Assembly (NCBI GenBank): GCA_029939995.1
Contig: JAOZRW010000016.1
Location: forward strand, 1-45,910
Length of the DNA stretch: 45,910 nt
From: Acidimicrobiia bacterium
Lineage (GTDB): Bacteria > Actinomycetota > Acidimicrobiia > Spongiisociales > UBA5794
Direction: 5' to 3'
Shown here: positions 34,855 through 43,992 of the stretch, one piece after another
How positions within the stretch are numbered: the stretch's first letter is position 1
How the letters are laid out: the number at the start of each line of letters is the position of its first letter
The notes under the pieces: model-generated
The model's database searches: none
What the model was told of the DNA's origin: nothing
The model's input: the letters and a program-made list of their open reading frames with translations, nothing else
Made by a program: the position numbers and the translations under genes

Positions 34855-35042
34855 TGTGGAATCGAATCAGAGAGCGGAAGCCGATCCAGAACGGACTGCG
34901 GCGAGCCGGAATCCATCTGGCGAAGGCGGCGTACGAGGTCGTCGGGGGGATCGGAGCGTTCGCCGAGGAGATCGTGTCCGTCGTGCGTGACGACGAGGAC
35001 GATCCCGGCAACGCCGGCCCCACGAAGATCACGGTCGAGTAG
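34854..35042 (+). CDS. Small helical protein, third gene of the SRPBCC–ArsA cassette
   Basis: 62 residues if started at the ATG at 34854 (one-base overlap with the ArsA-like stop; GGTGGAG upstream); a GTG at 34851 is also possible. A basic N-terminus (RIRERKPIQNGLRRAG) is followed by an amphipathic helix (HLAKAAYEVVGGIGAFAEEIVSVV) and an acidic tail. No family recognised. Overlap with the ATPase gene argues that it is real and works with it. Confidence 0.62.
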   Translation: MWNRIRERKPIQNGLRRAGIHLAKAAYEVVGGIGAFAEEIVSVVRDDEDDPGNAGPTKITVE

Positions 35043-35060
35043 CGACTCCTCCTCGTGCGC

Positions 35061-37043
35061 TCATCCCAGGTCGACCCAGTCGAGGGTCTCGAGCGATCCG
35101 GCGTCCGACGCCATCAAGCCGCCCTCCGAGACGGTCACGATCACGTCGCCGATGACGATCGACCGGCGGATCGGTGCCCAGCGGTCGTAGCCGCGGCGTT
35201 CGTGTGAGATGACGCCGACTTCGCGGATGCCGTCTTCGGTGACGCGGAGGACCAGGCCGCCGTTCGGCGGGGGACCTTCCTTCCGATCGTCCCACCGTTC
35301 GAACGGGATGATCGTCAACCCGGACTCCGGGTCGTGGAGAAAGGCGTGATGGTCCCATTCGACCTCCGACCATCCACCGTCCATCGTGAATCGATCGACC
35401 CGTGCGGGATCGGTCGGGTCGGTCACGTCGAACAACGAGGCCTGCAGGCCGCTCGTGCGCCCGTCGAGGTCCGCGTCCCGACCGACGCCCAGGAGGAACC
35501 CGGTGCCGACGGGGTGGAGATAGGCCGAGTATCCCGGGATCTTCAACTCGCCGGAGACCGTCGGCTTCTCCGGATCGGAGAGATCGATCACGTAGAGCGG
35601 ATCGGTTTGCCGGAACGTCACGACGTATCCGAGGTCGTCGAAGAAGCGAACGGCGTAGATGCGCTCCCCGCGACCGAGACCGTCGACCGTACCGACCGCC
35701 CGGAGTGTCCCTCCGGTCGTGGAGAGAACGGTCACCATCGACTCGGACCGGGGGCCGTCCCACCACTCGGGCGCATCGGTCGAAGCGACCCGCAGGTAGC
35801 CGTCGTACTCGGACATCGACCACTGGCTCAGCAGGTAGCCGGGGACCACGCCTGAAGCCGAGTAATCGGCGCCGTCTGCGGTCAGATCGAACTTGTGGAT
35901 TCGCGTCTGCATGTCGACGGGCGCTCCGCGATCTTCCATCGTGAGCGGGTCGACCCATCTGGTCGTGGCGACGTACGCAGCGTCATCGGACGAGTACACG
36001 ACGTCGCCGTCGGCGAACACGGCGGTGGCGTCGACCACCGACAGTTCGTCCGGCGAGAGGGTCACGAGAGAGAGCGTGGTGAAGCCGGAGAACTCGTCGG
36101 GTCGGTGTGTGCGGTCGCATGCCAGGAGCGTCCCCTCCTCGACCACTTCGTCCCTGCCTCGTAGGTCGGTGAGGACGAAGTAGGGGAGCCAGTTCTGGAC
36201 CGTCGACCGTTCGAGGATCGCACGGTTCTCCTCCTCGGCAACGCGTTCGGAGCGGAGGCCGCCACCTTCCGGGTAGGACCACGCGAATCCGGTCGGACCG
36301 GAGGACACGACGAGCCGGACGGCGCCGTCGACCATGCGCGAAGACACGACACGGCCGTCGATCTGCAACGTCCCGGTCATCTCGGGATCCGAGGGATCGG
36401 AGATGTCGATCTCGGCGACGGTGACCGTGGGGGAGTAGCTCTCAGGCCCGACTCGATCCGACGCGACGCCCGAGTCGAGGAGCGGCATGACGTCGAAACC
36501 GCCGTCGGCGACGGCGATCACCCGGTCACCGTCGAGGAACAGAGACTCGGTCCAGAACCCGAGATCGATCGTCGCATCGAGCGACAGCCGACTGCCGTCG
36601 ATCGTGAGCACCGAGAGCCGGTTCCCGCTCACCACGACGATTCGTTCACCATCCGTCTTGACGAGATCCGGTTCGTCGACGCCGGCTTCCTGCAGATTCG
36701 TGCCGATCACGGCATCCTTCTGCTGTGCAGCTCCGGACCGCTCCCCGGCGATCGCGGGCTGCGGGGCGAAGTCCTCGAGCACGTCGTAGGGGAGGTAGCC
36801 GCCGTATCCGTCGAGGCCGTAGGGGCCGACCCGCTCGAGCGCGTGGTCGATCGTCCACTCGAGGAGATCGTCGCAGGCGTCGAACTCGACGAGCGCCCGG
36901 AACGCCGGAGCGGTGGGTGGATCGACGGTGGTCGTCGACGTGGTGCTCGTCGGCACCACCGACGATCCCGAGGTCGTCGTCTGGGCAGCGCAGGCCGACA
37001 GCGTCAGAGCTGCGGCGAGAGCGACGGTAACGGTCCGTTTCAT
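35061..37043 (-). CDS. Secreted beta-propeller domain lipoprotein
   Basis: 660 residues from the ATG at 37043 (GGAGG five bases upstream). Lipoprotein signal ending LTLSAC, then a Thr/Ser linker and a large beta-propeller domain. The segment TNLQEAGVDEPDLVKTDG is the hallmark of the bacterial secreted beta-propeller family (Beta_propel). Later blades show ERIYAVRFFDDLGYVVTFRQTDPLYVIDLSDP and GELKIPGYSAYLHPVG. It should be anchored outside the membrane; function unknown, perhaps proteolysis-related or binding. Convergent with the ArsA cassette (18-nt gap) and divergent from the ROK kinase. Confidence 0.88.
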   Translation of the reverse strand: MKRTVTVALAAALTLSACAAQTTTSGSSVVPTSTTSTTTVDPPTAPAFRALVEFDACDDLLEWTIDHALERVGPYGLDGYGGYLPYDVLEDFAPQPAIAGERSGAAQQKDAVIGTNLQEAGVDEPDLVKTDGERIVVVSGNRLSVLTIDGSRLSLDATIDLGFWTESLFLDGDRVIAVADGGFDVMPLLDSGVASDRVGPESYSPTVTVAEIDISDPSDPEMTGTLQIDGRVVSSRMVDGAVRLVVSSGPTGFAWSYPEGGGLRSERVAEEENRAILERSTVQNWLPYFVLTDLRGRDEVVEEGTLLACDRTHRPDEFSGFTTLSLVTLSPDELSVVDATAVFADGDVVYSSDDAAYVATTRWVDPLTMEDRGAPVDMQTRIHKFDLTADGADYSASGVVPGYLLSQWSMSEYDGYLRVASTDAPEWWDGPRSESMVTVLSTTGGTLRAVGTVDGLGRGERIYAVRFFDDLGYVVTFRQTDPLYVIDLSDPEKPTVSGELKIPGYSAYLHPVGTGFLLGVGRDADLDGRTSGLQASLFDVTDPTDPARVDRFTMDGGWSEVEWDHHAFLHDPESGLTIIPFERWDDRKEGPPPNGGLVLRVTEDGIREVGVISHERRGYDRWAPIRRSIVIGDVIVTVSEGGLMASDAGSLETLDWVDLG

Positions 37044-37108
37044 CGAAGCCTCCAAGCTCGATCACCGTTCGGACGCTTCGCGACCCCTGCACGGTTCCCA
37101 GCACCTGA

Positions 37109-37114
37109 TAGCCT
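37109..37114 (+). promoter_or_regulatory. -10 element (TAGCCT), leaderless start of the ROK kinase
   Basis: TAGCCT fits TAnnnT and ends 7 nt before the ATG at 37122. No Shine-Dalgarno. Confidence 0.5.
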
Positions 37115-37121
37115 GCGCGCG

Positions 37122-38039
37122 ATGAGCACGATCGGAATCGACATCGGGGGGTCGAAAGCCCTCGCAGCCCGGCTCGAAGATGGGGTCATCGTCGACGAGC
37201 ACCACACGAACACGCGTCGGGGACCGTTGTTCGACACGACGGTCGCCGCTGTGAGAAGCGTCTGGAGCGACGACGTCGAAGCGATCGGCGTCGGCGTCGC
37301 CGGCCTCGTGCGCTGGCCGGAGGGCGTGTTCGCGTGGGGGCCGCACGTCGAGGGAACGAACGTCCCTCTCAAGGAGCTCCTCGAGGAGGAGTTCGATCTC
37401 CCGGCCGTCGTCGACAACGATGCCAACACGGCGGCCTTCGGTGAGCGGGCCGTCGGCGTCGCCCGTGGATTCGATCAGTTCCTCCTGATCACGCTCGGGA
37501 CCGGCATCGGCGGGGCGATCGTGATCGACGGCTCCATCTACCGCGGGGAGTCGTTCGCCGGTGAGTGGGGCCACATCCGACACGACCCCGGCGGATTGCT
37601 CTGCGATTGTGGCAAGCGGGGGTGCTGGGAGACCGTCGCTTCCGGACCCGCCCTCGTCCGTCTCGCCCGTGAGGTCATCAGCCTCAATCCCGGCGGGTCG
37701 CTGTCGAACAGGCTCGGTGCCGGGACGATCACGGGCGAAGACGTCACCGCGGCCGCCGACGCGGGGGATGAGGTGGCGCGGGGGCTCGTTGCCGAGGTGG
37801 GTGCCGAATTCGGGAGGGGCATCTCGAACCTGATCGCGATCTTCGACCCGGAACTCGTCGTCGTCGGCGGGGGTCTGGGATCCGTGGGGGAGTCCCTCCT
37901 CGGTCCCGCAAGGAGGTTCGCCGCCGACGCCCTTCACGGAGGAAATCACCGGCTGCTTCCACCGATTCTCGTGGCCGGCGCCGGTCCGCGATCGGGAGCG
38001 GTCGGTGCCGCTTATCTCGCCGCGGCGATACGATCGTGA
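37122..38039 (+). CDS. ROK-family sugar kinase (probable glucokinase)
   Basis: 305 residues. ATP phosphate loop GIDIGGSKALAA, VDNDANTAAFGE (catalytic Asp), LGTGIGGAIVIDGSIYRG, GEWGHI with the ROK His, and the zinc-binding CDCGKRGCWE. These define ROK sugar kinases; actinobacterial glucokinases have this form, but mannose or N-acetylglucosamine kinases cannot be excluded. In this window glycogen phosphorylase lies 1.6 kb away, consistent with glucose-polymer metabolism. Leaderless start likely. Confidence 0.9.
   Translation: MSTIGIDIGGSKALAARLEDGVIVDEHHTNTRRGPLFDTTVAAVRSVWSDDVEAIGVGVAGLVRWPEGVFAWGPHVEGTNVPLKELLEEEFDLPAVVDNDANTAAFGERAVGVARGFDQFLLITLGTGIGGAIVIDGSIYRGESFAGEWGHIRHDPGGLLCDCGKRGCWETVASGPALVRLAREVISLNPGGSLSNRLGAGTITGEDVTAAADAGDEVARGLVAEVGAEFGRGISNLIAIFDPELVVVGGGLGSVGESLLGPARRFAADALHGGNHRLLPPILVAGAGPRSGAVGAAYLAAAIRS
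38029..38034 (+). promoter_or_regulatory. -10 element (TACGAT) before the DUF1232 gene
   Basis: TACGAT lies inside the end of the ROK gene and ends 7 nt before the ATG at 38042. Confidence 0.4.
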
Positions 38040-38041
38040 CC

Positions 38042-38434
38042 ATGAGCAGGCTCGACGAAACCCCCGTAGCGAAGCGCGATGTCCGAGAGATCGGGCGCGA
38101 GGCGGTGTTCCTGATCCCGAACGTCGTGAAGCTCCTGTCGCGGATCGTTCGCGATCCGCGTGTCTCGGTGCGCCGCAAGACGTTCGCCGCGGCCGCGCTC
38201 ATCTACGTCGTCTCGCCGATCGATCTCATCCCCGACTTCATCGTCGGTTTCGGCCAACTCGACGATCTCGTCGTCGTGGCGATCGCCCTCAATCACCTGA
38301 TCGCCGGGGCCGGTCGGGATGTGGTGACGGAACATTGGGACGGGTCGGAGGACGCCCTGGATCTGATCCTCGCAGCTACGGAGTGGAGCGCGGAGATCAT
38401 CCCCGGTCCGATGCGTCGCCTGCTGCCCCGCTAG
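38042..38434 (+). CDS. DUF1232 (YkvA-family) membrane protein
   Basis: 130 residues from the ATG at 38042. The family signature YVVSPIDLIPDFIVGFGQLDDLVVVAIALN is clear: one membrane segment with an SPIDLIPD turn. Function unknown in the family. It begins 2 nt after the ROK stop and has its own possible -10 element. Confidence 0.85.
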   Translation: MSRLDETPVAKRDVREIGREAVFLIPNVVKLLSRIVRDPRVSVRRKTFAAAALIYVVSPIDLIPDFIVGFGQLDDLVVVAIALNHLIAGAGRDVVTEHWDGSEDALDLILAATEWSAEIIPGPMRRLLPR

Positions 38435-38479
38435 GGGCATCGCTCCCGACCGATCCTTTCTCACGTTCCCGATCGGGCC

Positions 38480-38485
38480 TACGCT
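38480..38485 (+). promoter_or_regulatory. -10 element (TACGCT), leaderless start of the aminotransferase gene
   Basis: TACGCT ends 6 nt before the ATG at 38492. No Shine-Dalgarno. Confidence 0.5.
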
Positions 38486-38491
38486 GTCGGC

Positions 38492-39664
38492 ATGGACTTC
38501 CGACGCATTGAGAATCTGCCGCCGTACGTTTTCGCCGAGGTCACGAGGAAGGCGCTCGAGGCACGGCGAGCCGGCATCGACATCATCGATCTCGGGTTCG
38601 GAAACCCGGACATCCCTTCACCGCCCGTCGTCGTAGACAAGCTCGTCGAAGCGGCTCGAAGCCCGAAGAACCACCGGTACTCCGCGTCGCGGGGCATCCC
38701 GAACCTCCGCAAGGCGGTCGCCGACCGGTACCGCAGGCGATTCGACGTCGAACTGGACCCGGAGACGGAGGTCATCAGCACGATCGGCGCCAAAGAGGGA
38801 CTCTCCCACCTGATGTGGGCGCTCGTCCAACCCGGGGACGTGGCACTGGTCCCCGAACCGTCGTACCCGATCCACATCTACGCCGCCGTACTCTCGGGCG
38901 CCGACGTTCAGCGTGTCCACCTCTCCACCGGCATCGACTTCTTCGAACGCCTCACCGAGGCGTATCACAACTCGTGGCCCCGCCCGCGGGTGATCGTGAC
39001 GTCGTTTCCCCACAACCCCACGACGGCGATCGTCGACATCGACTTCTTCGAGCGCCTCGTTGCCTTCGCGAAGGAGAACGACACGATGCTCGTTCACGAC
39101 TTCGCGTACGCCGACATCGCGTACGACGGCTACGAGCCGCCGAGCCTGTTGCAGGTACCGGGGGCGAAGGACGTCGGCGTGGAGCTGTACACCCTGTCGA
39201 AGAGCCACTCGATGGCCGGCTGGCGGGTGGGGTTCGTCGTCGGGAATCCCGAGATGGTTGCGGCTCTCGGGAAGCTCAAGTCCTACCTCGACTACGGGAC
39301 GTTCCAGCCGATCCAGATCGCTTCGATCATCGCGCTCAACGAGTGCGACGACTATGTTCCGGAAGTCGTCGGCATCTACAAGCGCCGCCGGGACATCCTC
39401 GTCGACGGACTGCGGCGCATCGGATGGGAGGTCGAGCGGCCGAAGGGGACGATGTTCGTCTGGGCTCCGATCCCGGAGCCGTACCGGCACATGGACTCGC
39501 TCGAGTTCGCCCTGTTCCTGCTCGACGAGGCGAAGGTGGCCGTGAGCCCGGGGATCGGGTTCGGGCCGTCCGGCGATGGCCACGTCCGGTTCGCGCTCGT
39601 AGAGAACGACCAGCGAACGGCACAGGCCGTGCGGGGCATTCGCAACGCTCTCGACCTGAGCTGA
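38492..39664 (+). CDS. alaC: Class I PLP aminotransferase, AlaC-like
   Basis: 390 residues, fold type I. N-terminus [20 protein letters not shown] and [14 protein letters not shown] resemble E. coli AlaC (glutamate-pyruvate aminotransferase). Further motifs are [34 protein letters not shown], and the PLP-lysine block [17 protein letters not shown] with R in [11 protein letters not shown] near the C-terminus. Likely interconverts alanine/pyruvate with glutamate/2-oxoglutarate; related enzymes act on methionine or LL-diaminopimelate. Convergent with glgP (9-nt gap). Confidence 0.85.
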   Translation: MDFRRIENLPPYVFAEVTRKALEARRAGIDIIDLGFGNPDIPSPPVVVDKLVEAARSPKNHRYSASRGIPNLRKAVADRYRRRFDVELDPETEVISTIGAKEGLSHLMWALVQPGDVALVPEPSYPIHIYAAVLSGADVQRVHLSTGIDFFERLTEAYHNSWPRPRVIVTSFPHNPTTAIVDIDFFERLVAFAKENDTMLVHDFAYADIAYDGYEPPSLLQVPGAKDVGVELYTLSKSHSMAGWRVGFVVGNPEMVAALGKLKSYLDYGTFQPIQIASIIALNECDDYVPEVVGIYKRRRDILVDGLRRIGWEVERPKGTMFVWAPIPEPYRHMDSLEFALFLLDEAKVAVSPGIGFGPSGDGHVRFALVENDQRTAQAVRGIRNALDLS

Positions 39665-39673
39665 ACCGCCTCT

Positions 39674-41800
39674 CTAACGGTGTCCGAGGGGGAGATACGC
39701 CTTCTCGATGTAGTCGATGAGCATCCGGTGGGTCGTGAAGGTGCTCAGACCGGTGACCATGGCGGACTTCATCATCTGGATCCAGGCGCGGGGCAGCCCC
39801 GAGTCGTCGCGCTCGTAGAACGTCGGCACGACCTGCGTCTCGATCAGCTCGTAGAGCATGCGAGCATCGTCGTCGTCCGACGTGGAGTACTCGCCGAAAC
39901 CCCAGCCGTTGGTCCCGTTGAAACCCTCCGCCCACCATCCATCGAGGACGCTGAGGTTCAACCCGCCGTTCGCCGCCGCTTTCATCCCGGATGTGCCGCT
40001 CGCCTCTCTCGGAGGGCGCGGCGTGTTGAGCCAGACGTCGGTTCCGGTGACCAACGTCTTCGCGAGCCTCAGGTCGTAGTCCTCGATGAAGAACAGGTGG
40101 CCTTCGAATTGGTGGCTCTTGGACATCTCGAAGACTCGCTTGATGAGCGCCTGGCCTTCGCGGTCGGCCGGATGGGCCTTGCCGGCGAAGACGAGCTGCA
40201 CCGGACGCTCCGGGTTCCTGAGGATTGCTTCGAGACGACCCGGATCGGTGAACAACATGCCGGCGCGCTTGTAGGTTGCGAACCTCCTTGCGAATCCGAT
40301 CGTCAGCCGGTCGGCCGGGAGCTGGTCGTTGAGCCATCGGAGACGGCGAGAGCCCTGGCCGTGACGGGCGTACTCCTCGCGTAAGCGCTTCCGGAGCCGG
40401 CGGTTCATGAGCTCTCGTTGCGACTCGTGCGCCCGCCAGAGGCGTTCGTCGTCGACATCGCGGATGACCTCCCACATCGCCGGATCGTCGAGCCGCTCGA
40501 CCCAATCGCTCCCGAGCGATTCGGCGAGGAGGCGGCACATGGCGCGACCCAGCCACGTCGAGGGGTGGACGCCGTTCGTGATGCCGAGGGCCGGACCGCC
40601 GATCAGCTTCCCCCAGTCCTGGGTGACGATCTCGGCGTGGCGGGCCGACACGCCGTTCGTACGATCCGATAGTCGAATGGCCAGGGCTCCCATGTCGAAC
40701 ACATGGGTGTCGTCCGTGCCGCTGCTCGCGAGCCGCTGTCGGGTATCGGCGTCGACGTTCGGGATCGTGCCGTCGAGCGCGGCGGAGACCATCGACGGGT
40801 CGAAGGTCTCGTTGCCGGCCGGGACCGGTGTGTGCAGGGTGAAGAGCGTGTGATCCGCCACGGTGCGTTGAGCGGTCTCGATGTCGTCGCCGGCCTCGAT
40901 CTCCCACGAGAGCCGTTCCAGCAAGCTGAGCGCCGCATGACCTTCGTTGACGTGCCACATGGCGGGAGCGATTCCGAGGGCTCGGAGCACCCGGGCTCCA
41001 CCGATTCCGAGGACGGTCTCCTGCTCGAATCGGGACTCCCTGCCCCGCACGTAGAGGATGTGGGTGATGGGGCGGTCCGCCGGGTCGTTCTCGGCGATAT
41101 CGGTGTCGAGGAGCAGGAGGGGGACACGACCCACGTCGATTCGCCAGGCGCCGACTGCCACGTCGCGGCCGTTGAGGGAGACGGACACCCGAAGCGGCCT
41201 GCCGGTGTGCGGATCGAGGACTTCACGAATCGGACGCCGCCGCATCTCGAGTCGTTGGTACGTGTGCTGTTGCCAGCCGTCCGGATCCACGGCCTGTCGG
41301 AAGAAGCCGCGGCGGTAGAGGAGGCCGACGGCGACGAGGGGAAGACCGAGGTCCGAGGCCGACTTGACGTGGTCACCGGCGAGTACCCCGAGGCCACCCG
41401 AGTAGAAGGGGAGCTTCTCGTTGATGCCGTATTCGGCGCACAGATAGGCGACCGGCCCGTCGAGCTCGTTGCGGTGATGGACGTCGAACCAGGTCTGGTC
41501 GCTCTCGAGGTAGCGATCGAAACGCTCGACGATCTCTGCGTACATCTCGGTGAAGCTGGCGCTCGCGGAGAGGGCTTCCCACGTCGACGGATCGACCACC
41601 TGGAGCATCCCGATCGGATTCCGGGTCGCCGCCCACGCGGGCGGATCGATGCGTCCCCACAGGTCGCGCCCCATCGGATCCCAGGACCACCAGAGGTTGT
41701 AGGCGAGATCGTAGAGACGAACGAAGTTGCGGGGGATCCGCAACGGAACTTTCGGCCCGACCGGAATCGAGGTACTGAGGCGTGTTCGGCGGTCGATCAT
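39674..41800 (-). CDS. glgP: Alpha-glucan (glycogen/maltodextrin) phosphorylase
   Basis: 708 residues from the ATG at 41800 (AAGGAG 9 nt upstream). GT35 phosphorylase of the short bacterial type: an N-terminal extension (RNFVRLYDLAYNLWWSWDP, DUF3417), AYLCAEYGINEKLPFYSGGLGVLAGDH, WHVNEGHAALSLLERL, GITNGVHPSTWL, GFARRFATYKRA and the PLP-lysine block REASGTSGMKAAANGGLNLS. It releases glucose 1-phosphate from glycogen or maltodextrins. The frame upstream of 41800 lies in the intergenic region and an antisense shadow. Confidence 0.95.
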   Translation of the reverse strand: MIDRRTRLSTSIPVGPKVPLRIPRNFVRLYDLAYNLWWSWDPMGRDLWGRIDPPAWAATRNPIGMLQVVDPSTWEALSASASFTEMYAEIVERFDRYLESDQTWFDVHHRNELDGPVAYLCAEYGINEKLPFYSGGLGVLAGDHVKSASDLGLPLVAVGLLYRRGFFRQAVDPDGWQQHTYQRLEMRRRPIREVLDPHTGRPLRVSVSLNGRDVAVGAWRIDVGRVPLLLLDTDIAENDPADRPITHILYVRGRESRFEQETVLGIGGARVLRALGIAPAMWHVNEGHAALSLLERLSWEIEAGDDIETAQRTVADHTLFTLHTPVPAGNETFDPSMVSAALDGTIPNVDADTRQRLASSGTDDTHVFDMGALAIRLSDRTNGVSARHAEIVTQDWGKLIGGPALGITNGVHPSTWLGRAMCRLLAESLGSDWVERLDDPAMWEVIRDVDDERLWRAHESQRELMNRRLRKRLREEYARHGQGSRRLRWLNDQLPADRLTIGFARRFATYKRAGMLFTDPGRLEAILRNPERPVQLVFAGKAHPADREGQALIKRVFEMSKSHQFEGHLFFIEDYDLRLAKTLVTGTDVWLNTPRPPREASGTSGMKAAANGGLNLSVLDGWWAEGFNGTNGWGFGEYSTSDDDDARMLYELIETQVVPTFYERDDSGLPRAWIQMMKSAMVTGLSTFTTHRMLIDYIEKAYLPLGHR

Positions 41801-41968
41801 GTGGACAGACTCCTTGTGAGGCCCCGTGAGGCTAGGAGCGGATTCGCCGATACGCGCCGCCCCGGCTCCCCGGGCGCCGGAAGGACGCCGTCTAGCCTTG
41901 CGCGATCTGTTGAAACCCGCGCGTCGCGTACGGGGTCGATACATCGAATCGGAGCGGAGGAACAGGCG
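41801..41968. promoter_or_regulatory. Divergent glgP / fab promoter region
   Basis: 168 nt between divergent genes. TAGCCT (TAnnnT) occurs once on each strand: minus at 41829-41834 and plus at 41892-41897, each within a CTAGCCT context. TTGAAA on the plus strand (from 41911) has no well-spaced -10. fabD has GGAGG at 41956-41960. No operator was recognised. Confidence 0.4.
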
Positions 41969-42901
41969 ATGGGTGGATACGCGATTCTCTTTCCAGGCCA
42001 GGGAAGTCAGAAGGTCGGCATGGGAGCCGACCTCTTCGAGGCGTATCCGAATCTGCTCGGCGCGCCCGCCGACGCGGTCGTCGGATGGCCGCTCGAGCGC
42101 CTCGTCGTCGAAGGTCCCCAGGAGGACCTGACCCGCACGGAGCATGCACAGCCGGCGCTCTACGCGGTGGCGTATGCACTCTGGACCGCCCTGTCCGAGG
42201 CGCTCCCGTCGGCACCGTCTGCCGCGGCCGGTCACTCGCTCGGGGAGTACACGGCGCTCGCAGCCGCGAGCGCCCTCACGTATGAGAGCGGACTCGCCCT
42301 CGTGGCAGAGCGGGGTAGAGCGATGGCGGAAGCGGCCCGGGAGGCCGACCCGTCCGGGATGGCCGCACTGATCGGTGCCGACCTGGATCGGGCCGAGGAG
42401 GTCGCGTCCTCACGCCGGTCGGAGGGCGGCAGGTTGTGGGTCGCCAACGTGAACGCCCCGTCTCAGATCGTCCTGGCCGGTGGGCGAGAGGACATCGAGT
42501 GGCTCGTGGGCAACGCCCGGGCGCTCGGTATCCGCCGTGCCATCCCCCTCGCGGTGGCCGGTGCCTTCCACTCGCCTTTCATGGCGCCGGCGGCCGACCG
42601 GCTCCGGCGGGCCCTCGAACGCACGGTGTTCGAAACTCCGGCGTTCCCCGTCTACGCCAACACGACGGCTCGCCCCGTCGAGGATCCGGTTCGCCAGCTC
42701 TCCGAACAGCTCGTCCGACCCGTCCGGTTCGCCGAGACGCTCGAGCAGATGGCGGCCGACGGCATCACGACGTTCATCCACGTCGGACCCGGCGATGTGA
42801 CGGCGGGGCTGGTGAAGCGGACGGTTCCCGGTGCGACGATCCACACCGTCTCCGATCTCGCAGGAATCGCCGCGGTCGCGACCGACCCGTCCGTACAATG
42901 A
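41969..42901 (+). CDS. fabD: Malonyl-CoA:ACP transacylase
   Basis: 310 residues from the ATG at 41969 (GGAGG 8 nt upstream). LFPGQGSQKVGMG, catalytic Ser90 in GHSLGEYTALAA, VANVNAPSQIVLAG and AGAFHSPFM with the catalytic His. It loads malonyl groups onto ACP for type II fatty acid synthesis. First gene of fabD-fabH-fabG-acpP-fabF; the stop overlaps an ATG that could also start fabH. Long antisense frames here are shadows. Confidence 0.95.
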   Translation: MGGYAILFPGQGSQKVGMGADLFEAYPNLLGAPADAVVGWPLERLVVEGPQEDLTRTEHAQPALYAVAYALWTALSEALPSAPSAAAGHSLGEYTALAAASALTYESGLALVAERGRAMAEAAREADPSGMAALIGADLDRAEEVASSRRSEGGRLWVANVNAPSQIVLAGGREDIEWLVGNARALGIRRAIPLAVAGAFHSPFMAPAADRLRRALERTVFETPAFPVYANTTARPVEDPVRQLSEQLVRPVRFAETLEQMAADGITTFIHVGPGDVTAGLVKRTVPGATIHTVSDLAGIAAVATDPSVQ

Positions 42902-42930
42902 CCGACCTGTCCCGAGGAGGAACTCCACAG

Positions 42931-43992
42931 ATGCTGCGACCGACGATCACCGGATGGGGGCGATGCACCCCCGAATCCATTGTGACGAACGACGATCTGG
43001 CGACCGTCATGGACACGTCGGACGAGTGGATCACGACCCGCTCCGGGATCAGGGAGCGTCGTGTCTCCCATGTGGACAATTCGGACATGGCGACCGTGGC
43101 GGCGTTTCGAGCGCTCGCGTCGGCGGGGCTGGAGGCATCCGACCTCGACTACATCATGGTCGCGACCGCGACTCCCGACCGTTTCATCCCGGCGATGGCG
43201 TGTCACGTTCAGGCGAAACTCGGAGTCGACGCCATCGCCGCATCCGACGTGAACGCGGGATGCACCGGGTTCATCTACGGTCTGAGCCTGGCCAACGGGC
43301 TCATGGCGACGGGTGCCGCGAGCCGGATCCTTCTCATCGGTTCGGAGCGTCTCACCCCGTACCTCGACCTGGAGCGCCGCGACACGGCCGTCCTCTTCGG
43401 GGACGGCGCCGGCGCCGTCATCCTCGAAGCGGCCAGCGGCGAAGAGGGCCTGAGATCCATCAACGTCGGAGCGAACGGAGCCCGCGCCGGCACCCTGACC
43501 GTGGAAGGCGCCGGATCGTCGTGGATGGAGGAACCGATGCCGGTTCGTGTCGTCATGGACGGGCGGGAGGTGTTCCGCAACGCGGTGGTCGGCATGGAAG
43601 CTGCGGCACGCGAGGCGCTCGCCGACGCCGGGTGGGCGATCGAGGACGTAGATCTGTTGATCCCCCACCAGGCGAACATCCGGATCATCGACGCGACGAC
43701 GAAACGGCTCGGCATCGATCCGGACAAGGTCTACACGAACATCGACTCGTACGGGAACACGTCGGCGGCGTCGATCCCCCTCGCGCTGTCCGAGGCCGTC
43801 GACCGCGGTCGCATCGCTCCGGGGGCGAAGATCGTGTTGGTCGCGTTCGGCGCCGGCCTGACGTGGGGTGCCGCGACGATCCAGTGGGGGGACAGGAGCG
43901 AATCGATCGGCTCGAGCGAGGTCACGCTCCCGGCGAGTGACCGCACGGGGATCCAGATCATGGTCGACCGGAGCCGGGCGTGGGCTCGATGA
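42931..43992 (+). CDS. fabH: 3-oxoacyl-ACP synthase III
   Basis: 353 residues from the ATG at 42931 (GAGGAGG 10 nt upstream), giving the usual start ITGWGRCTPESIVTNDDL. An ATG at 42898 overlapping the fabD stop would add 11 residues. Catalytic triad: Cys111 in DVNAGCTGFIYGL, His in LLIPHQANIRIID, Asn in SYGNTSAASIPLAL. It condenses acyl-CoA with malonyl-ACP to start chains. A C-terminal tail of about 30 residues runs beyond the normal end at WGAATIQW and finishes inside the fabG start (ATGA). Confidence 0.93.
   Translation: MLRPTITGWGRCTPESIVTNDDLATVMDTSDEWITTRSGIRERRVSHVDNSDMATVAAFRALASAGLEASDLDYIMVATATPDRFIPAMACHVQAKLGVDAIAASDVNAGCTGFIYGLSLANGLMATGAASRILLIGSERLTPYLDLERRDTAVLFGDGAGAVILEAASGEEGLRSINVGANGARAGTLTVEGAGSSWMEEPMPVRVVMDGREVFRNAVVGMEAAAREALADAGWAIEDVDLLIPHQANIRIIDATTKRLGIDPDKVYTNIDSYGNTSAASIPLALSEAVDRGRIAPGAKIVLVAFGAGLTWGAATIQWGDRSESIGSSEVTLPASDRTGIQIMVDRSRAWAR

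Noticed and set aside
39336-40958. 540-codon minus-strand frame overlapping glgP and the aminotransferase
   Set aside because: Out of frame with glgP, Arg/Pro-rich, no recognisable motif.
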